Shown here piece after piece: positions 35,095-46,110 of a stretch of 64,000 bases of DNA. The DNA is taken from assembly GCA_030248195.1 (NCBI GenBank), contig JASAND010028703.1:1-64000 (forward strand), given 5' to 3'. The first letter of the stretch is position 1. Each line of letters opens with the position of its first letter. Source of the stretch: Trissonchulus latispiculum. Lineage: Eukaryota; Nematoda; Enoplea; Enoplida; Ironidae. The translations under genes were made by a program, and so were the position numbers. Under the pieces are notes generated by a model that saw nothing but the letters and a program-made list of their open reading frames with translations, searched no databases and was not told the origin of the DNA.

Positions 35095-35115
35095 CCAAAG
35101 TTACGGTCGCCAGTT
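35095..35115 (-). promoter_or_regulatory. Primer-binding site of the LTR element
   Basis: Directly after the LTR end and a 3-nt spacer, the minus strand reads TGGCGACCGTAACTTTGG. A TGG start is expected for pairing to a tRNA CCA 3' end. The tRNA identity is not determined. Confidence 0.75.
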
Positions 35116-37491
35116 TGTCGAATATAGAAATATTCGGTAAATAATTTGATTTCTCAGTAAAGATTAAAGGTTCGATCTAGAGTGTGTAACATGTCTGATT
35201 CTATCCCCACTTAATCGCTAACCTAAATTAAAATAAACGACACGCCCTAATTTACACGGATTTACTTTCGCAAAAACACCAAAACGCAAACAGGTTCAAA
35301 ACAAACAATAATCCAAATTTGACATAATTTTACCAAACCAGACTCAAACAAAATAAAAGAACTTGGACAAGCACAGAGCTGAATCTACAAAGTTATTAAA
35401 GCAATGTGACAAACCGTAGATCCCCAGCAGACACGTGGGTGTGACCCCAAAATAGTTCCCCCAAAAGACTCCCAAACCAGGCTGGAGAATTGTAGTAGCA
35501 AGGATGACGCTCAAAACCACCGGCTGTAATGAAGTTTGAAAAACCAGAATGAATAAAATTGTAATCAAAATGGCGGCGAAGATGTATTAGCTATGTACGG
35601 CGTTGGACCGTACACAGCAGTCAAATTTAGATTGATTTTTGATGAAGTTAGCACTCACTTTTGAATAATTTAGGGTAAAATCAAGGAAATATTCTACAGA
35701 TTACCCCCTCTTTTGAAACGCGCGCCCTCGCCGCGGCCCCCAGGCACATAGGTTAGTAATAAAATTTGCGTTAGCCTACGTACCTTAGCTACTAGTAGAG
35801 GTAAAAAGCGTTTTAGAAAAATGGGAAAAATGATGAAAATTTTTCGTATCCCTCGGGGACGTCTTCCCGGGGACACTACTCGGGCCCCACACTTTACTCG
35901 GGCCCCACACTTATATACATACTAGGGGATTCCGAGACACGGGTAAAACTACGCCGGAACATACCGGGGGTACATTCAACATATAACGGACTTTGCCGAC
36001 ATACAAATACAAAGAAAAGTGGGACAAGCCCTTCAGCCGCGACTAGAGCGCACACTACAAAACAGGACATAATCCGAAGATATAAATTTATAATATAATA
36101 TATAGAAATGATATAAACAAAAGCGAGTACCAACAGAAGCGCTCGAAAAAAGAGTAGAAAATTTTTGTATTGAAATGTAGAAATAAAGAGAGATTCACAT
36201 ATATAAATTCAAATCTTATAGGGGGAAGGCAGCAGACTCTAGGGGAGACTCAATTTCAAATGCTCCCAAGGAGCGAAATAAATCAGAAAGGAGAGTGTTT
36301 CAAACTCAAAAGGGCGGTCTCTCCTGAGCACCTGCCTGCCCCAACATACAAAAATATACTAGAATCTTTACTAAATGCCAAGAATTATAAAGCACAAAAA
36401 ATAAATCAAACGTTGGCATAGCTGCTTGAAGTAGACATGGCAAATATAAGGCAAAAAATAATGGCAGTATATGTAGAAAATTTTGAATTAAAGTAAACCC
36501 GTGACTATTTTTAGAAAGAAAAGTGAAGCAAACACCATGTTAAGAGAAACAAGAAGACCCGAAAATGATTAAGCAAAATGGAATAACATACGACACATAT
36601 AGAACAGCCAAACTGAGCTAGAGGGAACCCATGAGAAAAGAATATCTCAGAAATATGAAAGATAGAAGAAACAGAATTTTAATAGAAATTTATGGAATGT
36701 TTTAATTCAGGAGAAGAAACCCACGACAATGACCAAATGTGGACCCCACCCAACCATGGTTAATGCTAAATCTGTAAAGGACATAAGAATATAAACAGTG
36801 AAATAATTGGTTAGCAAAGAGGGAAAGGGGGAGGGGGGACGGACGAGGTAAAGGGAAATACAACCGGGTTCATAACAGACATCACAAAGTTGACTTAAAA
36901 TAGTTCAAACAATCATAGATAACTCCAGGCTGCGGGAGAGATTTCCAATTCCAAGCACCTCGGGAAAAATCCCATGCCATATCACCGGACCGAGACCTCC
37001 GGACCACTGGGCGGATGCCCCTCGGCATCAAGCGCCCGCTCAACCAGGACCAACGCCGCCAGCCTTCCAAATGCCAAACCAGGCCCGTCCAAACACCAGA
37101 TGTAACCATAGGGGACGACCCGTATCACACATAGGGGAAATACAGTAGCAACAAACAAACAGTACAACAGGGGAACGCTCGCCGTCAAGAGGGACAGGGG
37201 GGGAGGGAAGGGGACAGTAAGTATAATACAGAACAAGCAAACAAAAATGGAATAATATACGGCATGTTTATATATGGATAAGCATATAGGCATGATGCCT
37301 AACAGTGACAAACAAAAATAGTTGGGCAAAAGCCCGCAATGCATATATATGAGGCCCGATTAATTTAGAGAGTGTAGGCAGAAACCGACGGAACCGTTAT
37401 CTTCCCTATGGGGAAAACGCAGGCACCGTAGGAGACGCCAAATCAGAGAAAGCGGAAAATAAAACTCAAGAGTCAAAATTGCCGGTCCGGG
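35116..37491 (-). repeat. LTR, right (5' LTR of the minus-strand element)
   Basis: Matches 25498-27855 apart from an extra 18-bp duplication near 35880, a few substitutions, and a strongly different first 21 bases at the inner edge (35116-35136). The right end is abrupt: homology with the left LTR stops at CCGGTCCGGG (37482-37491) and segment A' starts at the next base. Confidence 0.9.
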
Positions 37492-37537
37492 TCACTTTTC
37501 GAAACTCACGAAGAACGCCCAAACTAGAGCTTAATCC

Positions 37538-37810
37538 GGAATTCACAGAGTTGGTCGTGGGCCGCGGGAACCCGCGGGGCTGGGCGGGTATTGCCAAATT
37601 TCAATATCCGCACTACCTGCGCGGGAATTTGTGCGGGCCTAACCTAAAAATTTTAACTATTTTTGTCTATAACTAAGTGAAATTTACTAGTTAAACAGAA
37701 CATACTGCATTTGTATTTTCACCTCTAATTTAGTTATGAAAGTTTTCTGAACTGTAATAGTGCGTTTGTGCTGCTTTGCTTAACAGAGCGGACCAGTCAT
37801 TTCCGCACGA

Positions 37811-37867
<57 letters not shown>

Positions 37868-38617
37868 ATATATATGTTTCAGATGAAAAATGGCCACTAC
37901 GCACGAAGGCCAATATAGGCACAGGAACAGCTCCAACGGAACCAAGAACGGGAACATGAATAAGGAACAAAACAGCTTTTTGAAAAAGGAGCGGAAGCCT
38001 CATTTTAGGATCAGGGGCAAAAACTGGGTTCTGACAAGAACAGAAACGGAGACCTATTTTTCGGAAAGAAATTCATTTTTAGGAGCAGGACCGAAAACAG
38101 ATGTTTCTTAGCAGCAACCACAACTCCAGTTTTATTTCAGTTATAGGAACGGGAGTCTAATGTCAAACAGGGTCTATTTTACACCCATAATTTCCAGCTT
38201 TAAGCATATTGGAGCTTGCGGGTGGTCGGTCAATGTATAAAAATCTTATTTGTTAAACTAAATCCGCATTAAGAAAAGTCATAGTGAGATTACATACAAG
38301 GTAATATCAAAGCAGGCCACAAAGAAATGATGATTTTTATTTTTCATTTATCTGTTTTAATTTTCAAAAAATCTAATGCACTGTTTGCTTACAACGCATT
38401 TTTACGATTGCTTCAGAGTATATTTCCCACTTAGAAAGTTAACGATAAAACAGATTTACCTAATAAAATGAAAATTGCGGGTAAAATTGAGTTTTCCACA
38501 TGAGCGGGGCGAAAAAATTTTGCGGGTATCTTGCGGGTATCACTTGTCTGCGGGCCACGGGCCGCGGGGCGGCGGCGGGTAGCAAAAATCCGGCACGCGA
38601 CCAACTCTGGGAATTCC
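37538..38617. mobile_element. hAT-like non-autonomous element, right copy
   Basis: Same element as 21388-22507: body 37546-38609 and right target duplication GGAATTCC at 38610-38617. The left target copy reads GGAATTCA, one base changed. It lies only about 50 bp inside the start of A'. Confidence 0.85.
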
Positions 38618-39210
38618 TGAATTCTAAAATTCCTGAATTCTGGGAATTCGATGCTTTGCTAGACACAGACGTTGGTTCTAATACAAGATTTGTTCAGCTA
38701 ATTAAGAGCTCATATTTATATTGTACGGAATTGGAGAATATTTTTAGTATCCGAAAAATCCGGTTTAATTAATTTAATTTAATTCAATCCGATCTTTTCT
38801 TGGCTCAAAATTTTCCAGACCGTGTAGCGCACTTCTGGAGTGCGTTGGGTCCCGGATCCCCCTGTTATAGCTCGGGGTATTTGTTCTTCTGCTAGAGCAG
38901 GTGTGCCTCAAAGAGTGTTTTTATTCTTTAAAAGCCCAGCTTAAAGCTGAACCCACAGCTTCAACACAGGCACAGCGTAGTGTAGAATTCGTTGAACTTT
39001 GTTACTTATACAAATAAGATTGACTTTATTTCAAGCGGCAGCACTTCGAATGTCTTCGAATGTCCGTAATTCTCCGATCAGTAATTCCGCTAATTATATT
39101 TTTTGCAGGTTTTGCTAAGGTATGTATGATACGTAAAGTGTTCTAATTTCATAAAGTATTGTCATCCAGTCTAGCCGATATGACCGGATGCCTGTTACCA
39201 ATGAACTTAC

Positions 39211-39353
39211 CAGATACACAGCAAACCCTATGATTGCAGTTATCACTGGAGATTGAAGAAGACCCATGACAGCAAACCAACTGGTAACAATGTAGAAATA
39301 TAGGAATCTGAGAGCGCAAGCGTAGCGGACTGCTTTGACGAACTGATACAGCT
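39211..39353 (-). CDS. Candidate exon encoding membrane segments, right copy
   Basis: Identical to 23101-23243, including the GTAAGT donor. See that entry. If A and A' are alleles, this is the same exon twice. Confidence 0.4.
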
Positions 39354-40376
39354 CTGCATCGGTCAAAGCTTAAATACCAGTTCTGTTGGCAACCAAAACT
39401 GGTGGATCAGTAGTAAATCACTGGCCGGGTCACTACAGTAACTACAGCTCCATTTATCACACTCTGAAATTATGGTTGCTTACAACGATGTACCTGGATC
39501 GAAATGTTTAAGCTAGTAATCACTGTTTCTCCAAGCTTGCATATTCAGTCAATTCATTGAAACGCAAAACGGCTAAAGCTTTGCAGAATTATTGATGACT
39601 AACAGCTAGCTGGAATTCTTTTAAAATAAAACATAAATCAAAGGCTTAGTAACCAATTAACATAATCTGTCTGTAGATATGATTAACCACAAAGAATATG
39701 CTAAACTTGCTGCCGTCATTTGTTTTATCCTATTGTTTCGTTGAGGGGGATAACCAACTTCTGGGCAGATCAATCGTGACTTGGAAAAGCTGACTAAGTA
39801 GTTTAACAAATAATTAACTCAATTCAAGTTTGGTGCATTGGAGCAACAATACATGACATGACAAATAATGGGCTGAAGTGCGCGATTATTGCCTAGTGAG
39901 TCCTATTGTTTTCAGTACCATCATGTACATACCATCCTGTCTGCTACTACTTAGAAGTTGGCCAGAACGATGTTACGAGCAGGTACTAGTCTAGCTGGGG
40001 CTTCTGTTGCGTCCAGGTTTACTGGACCAAGAGTACATAATACGTAAGAGTATGACAAGCGTCATAGGCTATGTGTAGTGCTACGGGTAAAATTAAAAGA
40101 CTGAAGTTTGGGTTAATTTAGGCTCCAAAAGCTTGCACTGGTAAGCACTGGTTTTACACTGAAAGTTGAAAAGACTGAGAGGTTACCGGGGTCGGTGGCA
40201 CCCTGTTCTCAGCAACACACACTCTAATTTCAAAGCACTAACAGCAGTAGCGAACAGACGAGACGACTCGGTCGACTCTTAGATCCTTCGGACTAAGCAG
40301 CCTGGTTTTGGTCTACCCAATCCGGGATTTGTCCGCGTTAGGTCGTGAGTTCGATTCCTCTAGGCTCCGTTTCCGT

Positions 40377-40748
40377 TCAAGGCCAATACACGTCTAGTGA
40401 ACAACTGTCGTGTTCCACAGATGCCCACAGATCAGTACCTTCTGGAATCAGACAGAAGATCAAAACCTCTTGCTCAGTACAACTATCACACTTCCAGGGG
40501 AAATATTTGGGCACAAAGTTCTCGGTGCCTGGAATTGCCTCGTAACCTCCCTCAACAATCTGGTCTACGTTCCAAGGGCGTAGACAGCCGCAAACTACAA
40601 TAGGATGAACTAAACCAAGGGTTTCTTCGCTCAAGTACTGGAATGCCTCTAGCTCAAAACTAACAGTCAACTCTGTACCACAATGCTCGCACTCTAATTC
40701 ACAGTGAGATAATACCGGCACAAACTCTGCCAGCGTGATATAAGCCAA
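40377..40748 (-). CDS. Cysteine-containing hypothetical protein or exon, right copy
   Basis: Same 123-codon frame as 24267-24638 with two CxxC pairs; no disruptions. A single A-to-T difference lies just outside the frame near 40783. See the left copy for discussion. Confidence 0.4.
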   Translation of the reverse strand: MAYITLAEFVPVLSHCELECEHCGTELTVSFELEAFQYLSEETLGLVHPIVVCGCLRPWNVDQIVEGGYEAIPGTENFVPKYFPWKCDSCTEQEVLIFCLIPEGTDLWASVEHDSCSLDVYWP

Positions 40749-41607
40749 GTCCTAACTAACGTCCTAAGCAAGACTGAACTGATACCTAACTAAATCCTAA
40801 GATCCTAGCAGAATGAACCACAGAACCTATAAATTTTAGGATTTAATTTACAACAGTTATGTGCAGACGAAGAGATTAAGAGTTACAGACCGTAGGTAAT
40901 ACAAGTAAGTAGGTACAGCTTATCAATTATTACTGACTGTGCAGAATAACAAAAATTACCAGGACAATCAGAACAGAGTACAAAATACAAACTAATACAA
41001 GAGCAGATACAGTAACTTAATCCAACCACAAACACACAGTCAAGACACAGTTGATTATTAAGTCCTAAGGCTCGTACCTAGTTATTTGAACCAAACTTTT
41101 GAAGGATTGGACCTAGACCTATATAATGACCTAAACCTAACCAGCAGTCTGATGTACAAATTAATCCCTGAATAAACCTTAACGTAGAAACTTTAACCTA
41201 CTGACTTCTAGCTAGAACCTGAAACCTATGAAAATTTCGAATGAATTGATTATAGATCGCAAGTCTGGTACAGCTTCTGAACGCTGGATCACTATATTCT
41301 GTTTCCTAACTATAAGGTATCGAGGGGGTCCGCCTATATGCTTGAGGTGTCCTATGTGCTTTTATTTTAAACGAAACAATCAATATTGCGCGGATTTCCA
41401 CCCTTTCCCGGGCACTAGATATTAGTCCTGATATTAGATAACCAGAAGCTAATATCCTACTTCCTGCCTAAGGAAGCGGCCAGAGGTCAATTCGCACGTT
41501 TTTGAGAAGTTTGTCAGGATTTTAGATTTCCCCGAAAGTTTCAAGTCAATCAAAGAAATTTTCAACAAGAACAACGAAAACCGAAAGAGAGACAAAAATT
41601 GAGACAA

Positions 41608-42284
41608 TACATTTCAATTAAGAGTTCAAGAGTTTTAGATCAATCTTCTATATGAAGTTTCTGGGTCCCCAACTCCAAACCACAACCGAAACTTTGGTAG
41701 CCTTGAAACAGGCTCTCAGGGCCGAGAAGCTGCAGAATTTCGCTAAGGACAGCTGTTGATGATCGGTCAGTCGTCTGGTCAAGGGAGCAAGCCTCAACCA
41801 GGGGGGATCGGCAGTGCACTGAGAAGCTGAGCTGTACTGTTGAAGTGGGTGTCGGATAAATCACTAGTGAAGACAAGTTCCTGGCAAAGGGTATCGGATA
41901 AATCACCCTGTGTAGTCAAGATCCAAGGTCAGTGCACTCAGTCCAGCCCTGGCAGACTGTTTATCCCGATAAAAAGAAAGTTACTAGTTTTGGTAGAAGC
42001 ACCTTAGGTTCCGAGACCACTGGATGAAAGAGAAGAGCAGAGAATCCGGGGGATCCACAAGGGAACTCACACCGGTGAGACAGAGATAATTGAGACTGAG
42101 GATCCGGGTCCAAGGGAAGCAAGGAGGACTGGTGAGCAGCAGACGGAGAAGGGGCGGCACGGCAGGCAAGATCCACTGATTGAGCAGCGACGATCAGCAG
42201 GCAGGGCCAGGCAGAGAGAGAGACTGTGATTCAGGAAGGCAAAGGCAGGGCTTGAGCGCAACCTGAATCAAATGGGTTAAAACC
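41608..42284. other. Right flank of the insertion, no gene recognised
   Basis: Contains the direct repeat TCGGATAAATCAC (about 41852 and 41893), two AGTGCACT palindromes (about 41813 and 41931) and a 5-bp hairpin CTCAC/GTGAG (about 42065-42078). Minus-strand frames at 41640-42261 have no recognised domain. Confidence 0.5.
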
Positions 42285-43455
42285 GTTAGGATCTTTCAGA
42301 GAAAGATCCTAACACGATATTTCCTGGGTCCAGGAATGATCCCCAAGAAGCTGAGACGTAAAGTTTGAAAAGTGCGTGAAATTATGTAAAAGTTTAAGAG
42401 TGCGTTCTGTGGTTAGAAATTGAGAAAATTTGCGTGGAAAGTGAAATTTGAGGACTTTTGGGAGAGTTCCCAAAAGTCCAAGCTTCTCAGTGGATTTCCT
42501 TTCGGAAATCCACGCGACCCAGGTAATATCTGAACAGATATTACGAATCAGAATCATTTACAGACAATAAATAAAATGGTCTAATTTAAAGGAGAATTCT
42601 CAGGGGGTATTTTAGAAAAGGACCTCTGGGTCCTGTAAAAATCTCAGAAGCGATTCCCAGAAAAGGAGGGAAATCGCCTTTAAAAAACTAGATAATTGAA
42701 AGAAAAGAAAGGGGGGAAAACCTAAGGTGGGATGTAAACCTAAACCCCCCTTCAAATCTAAAGAACCCCAGAAAATTGACGAGGGGCTAGTGTTAATACA
42801 CTAGCCCCGTTCTGGTGTGGGGGGGAAAATTTGGGCATAGTAACGCCCTATAGTAGAACAAACTAGGGGGAGTGAAGGGAAGTGAAGTGAAGTGAAGGCC
42901 AAAAGCGGCCGTACACGACGAGAGACAAGGTAAGACTGAGGTGCAAAGCAAGTCTACCTGTCAATCACGACAATTTCGGCAATCATTCGTTTGATTGGCC
43001 AAAATTGTCCTCCGCGCAAAAAGGCGCGCACTAAATGATTCTGATTGGGTCAAATTAGTTGTAATCATAACGTGATTTTTGGCAGGCTCTGAAGTGTTTA
43101 CACAAGCGGGGAAAGGGCAATTAAACTAATCCCTTTCCCCTATTGTAAAATTAAGAGAACGATAAAATTAGGAATAACACTTAAGGCAAACGCACTCAGG
43201 CGAGAAATTGACACTACGTCAATTTCTCGCCAAAAGAGAAGAACAAGACGCAACACCTTTCTAAAACCTGGACCAGAGGGTCCCCTTAACTAAGACTTAG
43301 TGACTGCTGATTAGGTAGGTATAATTAATTAAAACTAATAGGTACGAGTCTCTTACAGAATACAATACAAAAATACAAACAATTAAGTAGCTAAGACATG
43401 AATTAAAATTAAAAACTTTCATTAAACTTTTATCAGTTCCCCTCTTTGCTTTTGC

Positions 43456-43485
43456 CTTTGAGTCTCAGCCGAGCTGGACTCAAAG
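43456..43485 (+). other. Bulged CGA-triloop hairpin 1
   Basis: Outer stem CTTTGAGTC/GACTCAAAG (9 bp), single bulged T on the 5' side, inner stem CAGC/GCTG, loop CGA. Confidence 0.85.
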
Positions 43486-43649
43486 AGCGGAGAATTTGTA
43501 CAGTTACAAAAGTATCACATCTGTTACTCCAAATTGGCAATAAGGGAAGACATAAAAGTCTTCCCTTAAATTACAAAACCAAAACTTACAAAAGAGAAAA
43601 ACTTGAAAAGAATTCCACACTAGCTAAGCAAAACTAGTTAAGTTCAGTG

Positions 43650-43673
43650 AAAGGGCAAGCCGAGCTTCCCTTT
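43650..43673 (+). other. Bulged CGA-triloop hairpin 2
   Basis: Outer stem AAAGGG/CCCTTT (6 bp), single bulged C on the 5' side, inner stem AAGC/GCTT, loop CGA. Same architecture as 43456-43485 with different stem bases. Confidence 0.85.
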
Positions 43674-43830
43674 TGCTTTAAAACCAATAAAAACCAGCTT
43701 AATTAAACTTTAAACTTAATTAACTTAACTTTCATTAATTAATTAGCTAGAATATGGATTAACTTAATTAAACGTAAACTTTAATTAAGCTTAAAAGGCA
43801 GATTAAACTACTAATGATCGCAATACTTGA

Positions 43831-43850
43831 GGGACGAGCCGAGCTCTCCC
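43831..43850 (+). other. Bulged CGA-triloop hairpin 3
   Basis: Outer stem GGGA/TCCC (4 bp), single bulged C on the 5' side, inner stem GAGC/GCTC, loop CGA. Same architecture as the previous two. Confidence 0.8.
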
Positions 43851-44959
43851 AGTTGGGTCAGAAAATCGAGTCTGCTGCAAAATCGAACCAAAGAAGCACC
43901 AATTATTTGGGCTTATTTTAAAGAGGAAGACCTGCTGATTTTATTAAATAAAAGTTTTAACCTAATTATTGATGTCAATTAACATGAAACTTTAATTAGA
44001 AACACTGTGACCAACCAAATCTGGAGGCTAACTTGAACTTCAGTATGTGGCTTGTAAATCAGCTTGTAAAATGAAAACGAACCACAGAAACTGTAAATAT
44101 TTTTAGATATTCTGAAAGAGCAAAGCTTGCTGGTTTTAATGATATAAGAATTATACTAATTAATAATGTTAATTAACGAGTAATTAAGCGAAAACCGCTG
44201 ATAATGACAAAACTTGAAAGTGACTTTGTAATCTCCGTATGAAGTTTGAAAATGGCTTGTAAAATTAAAACGAACCACAGAATGGGTTGTTTATCTTTCA
44301 TAAATCGTATGAGTAGGTCTTGATCTATTCAGATATAACAAACCTTGATTGCATTTCGACATACAGTGAGCGAACACTGGCCTTTTTTCCTGACCATGCT
44401 GGGTTGTTTTGGCCATAGTTGCAGAATCCCTTTAATTAACTTAAATTAATGAGTGGACCGTGCTCTGCACTAATCATTGACAGTCGTTCTACACCTGCCA
44501 ATCCGCGTGGCGAGCGGCACCTAACGGGCCTCTACCTAGCTGTCTCGCAACAGCATAATTAGTAAAAGTTAACTGCCAGCTCGAAACAACCCAACTTGAG
44601 CTTGAAACTTCATTACTGTTAATTTTCGCAATTAATTCATGTCTTAGCTATGGCAATAATTAAAGATACAAGGACAGTGGCAATCAGACACATTCATTCC
44701 ATAGATTCCATTCCGTTTTCCAGCAGAACCCAAGATCGAAACTCTATAAGAAACCAAAACTGTTCATCACATATTTAGCCTTTTAGTTTATTTTGGAAGC
44801 CGCTTATTACTCGGATAGATTGTGCAAAGACGTCGTTTTTTGGGCATGTCGTGTCCTAAATTGCGTTCCTTGGTTGGCACGCCGGCCGATTTGGATTGAA
44901 ATACAAATATGATGTTTTATTGAACAAATCCACATGACAAAATATTCATTTTTATTACA
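43851..44959. repeat. Imperfect duplication of about 190 bp, otherwise non-coding
   Basis: The phrase GGCTTGTAAA, then AAAACGAACCACAGAA, occurs near 44048-44097 and again near 44255-44283. A TTAATTAA-rich stretch precedes each. The remainder (44290-44959) shows no gene. Confidence 0.55.
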
Positions 44960-45188
44960 TATGTATTATCAGCTCGCTACATCGGCTGTCCCCCCATAAA
45001 TTGACAAAGAAATCCGCCCCTATGTTTGCACACAACAGACGCACTTTGAACCAACGGACTAGTTGTGTTTTTGAGCTTTAGCATGCAAGTATAGCAATCG
45101 AATTTCCTTTGATAAGGGGGGGGCTGATTTATGGAGGGGGGGGGTAAGCCGATAGCGTGTAGAGGATGTAGCGAGCTGATAATACATA
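44960..45188. mobile_element. Small inverted-repeat element (MITE)
   Basis: TTATCAGCTCGCTACATC at 44966-44983 is repeated perfectly in reverse complement ending at 45182. The flanks TATGTA and TACATA extend the palindrome and could include a TA target duplication. Inner parts also pair (GGCT, CCCCCC and ATAAAT blocks). At 217 bp with no coding capacity, it is a typical MITE. Confidence 0.85.
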
Positions 45189-45260
45189 GCGTATGACGCT
45201 GGTCATACTCTTATATATTATGTACTCTTGACTGGACTTGATTCGCAACGGCCGGCCTTT
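45187..45260 (-). repeat. Dispersed repeat shared with segment A
   Basis: The reverse complement matches about 23895-23964 (and the A' equivalent): TATGACGC, GTCATACTCTTA, TATTATGTACTCTTG and GCAACG are shared with substitutions. Origin unknown. Confidence 0.65.
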
Positions 45261-46110
45261 GGCTTAGCAGCAAGTATGAAGGAATGTTGGTAAAGCTTTC
45301 CAAATCTCAAAAAACTTGGCAATTGAGGCTACCCAGGCATCGCTCATTAGTATTCAAGTATTCAAAAACTTTTTAAACTTAGCAATCTGTGTCCCTAAAG
45401 TGTCATATTTGCCCGGTGGTGTGTTACTACCTTCTCAAGATAGTCCCAGTTTCTTTTGTAATTGTCAATGGCCAGAAACCACTGCATTAGGCTCATCCTA
45501 AAGCTAGCCAGCTAGCTAGATTTTTAACAGCTATTTCTCTAATGGCAAACTCAATGGATTAAAGATAACTCGTTTAACCCGCGGATTAACCAACCTCGGC
45601 ATGATCGGATTAACTACATAATTTTAATCCTTTTAATCCGTTTAATGCAAGATTAAAGAAACAGCTATACTAACGTTTTAATCTAGCAGATATTTTTAAT
45701 CCGTTCAATGTTACTACTTTAATCTATAAATCCAAGAGTAAGCCAAAGATATGATATACTATTTGTAATATTCAAATGAACTGCAGTTAAGATTTATTTT
45801 GGATCGATTGCGGTTTTCGCCAAGCCTTAACAGTTTAGATTTCTTATCAATGACTTGGGGGCATGCTAGAGCATGCTCAGCTCAGTCTTTTTCTTTTTTC
45901 AATCCCTGTCTCTCAAAACTTCAAAGTCATAAAAAAGTTGCAATGAAGCTGCGGGAGGATCAATTTGATACATATACTAGCTCAATTTTGGATGTTCTTC
46001 AAGAAAAAGAAGACTACTAAAATCTTGTATCGGTTAAACAGATACTTATTCAGAACGGGTGGCAATAAATAGGTGGCAGCGTTTGTCACCTGAGACAGTC
46101 ACTTACTTAC
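45261..46110. other. No gene recognised
   Basis: Contains TTTAATCCG-type phrases repeated at 45545-45720 (a degenerate tandem motif) and an open frame at 45799-46020 without recognisable domain. Confidence 0.4.

Larger units (their letters stand above)
25498..37491 (-). mobile_element. Non-autonomous LTR retroelement (gag-protease only)
   Basis: Two direct repeats of about 2.36 kb (25498-27855 and 35116-37491) flank 7.3 kb. Reading on the minus strand, the right repeat is followed by a primer-binding-site-like TGG, then a broken gag gene with a zinc knuckle, then a broken retropepsin, then 2.1 kb without coding sequence. No reverse transcriptase, RNase H or integrase motif is found, so the element would need another element's enzymes. 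The near-identity of the repeats indicates a recent insertion. Gag and protease features suggest a Ty3/gypsy relative, but without pol this is not proven. The outer part of the right LTR may be missing, because homology ends abruptly at segment A'. Confidence 0.85.
37492..41607. repeat. Large direct repeat A', right copy (4.12 kb)
   Basis: Collinear with 21342-25497. The length difference is mainly the shorter TA tract (37814-37865). At its right end the shared sequence GAGACAAT is followed by ACATTTCAATT instead of the LTR. This is what an empty allele of the insertion site would look like. Confidence 0.95.
42285..43850. other. Hairpin-dense tract
   Basis: About sixteen stem-loops with unrelated sequences. 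Stems include 13 bp at 42285-42313 (loop AGA), 7 bp at 42321-42336, 12 bp at 42452-42479, 10 bp at 42490-42513 and 10 bp at 42523-42544. Others are 6 bp at 42619-42634, 6+3 bp at 42650-42677, 11 bp at 42783-42808 and 16 bp with one mismatch and one bulge at 42969-43009. Further stems are 10 bp at 43108-43140, 14 bp at 43199-43231, 5 bp at 43270-43283, 6 bp at 43289-43301 and 11 bp at 43541-43568. Three bulged hairpins are listed separately. No coding frame is credible across the tract. Confidence 0.9.
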
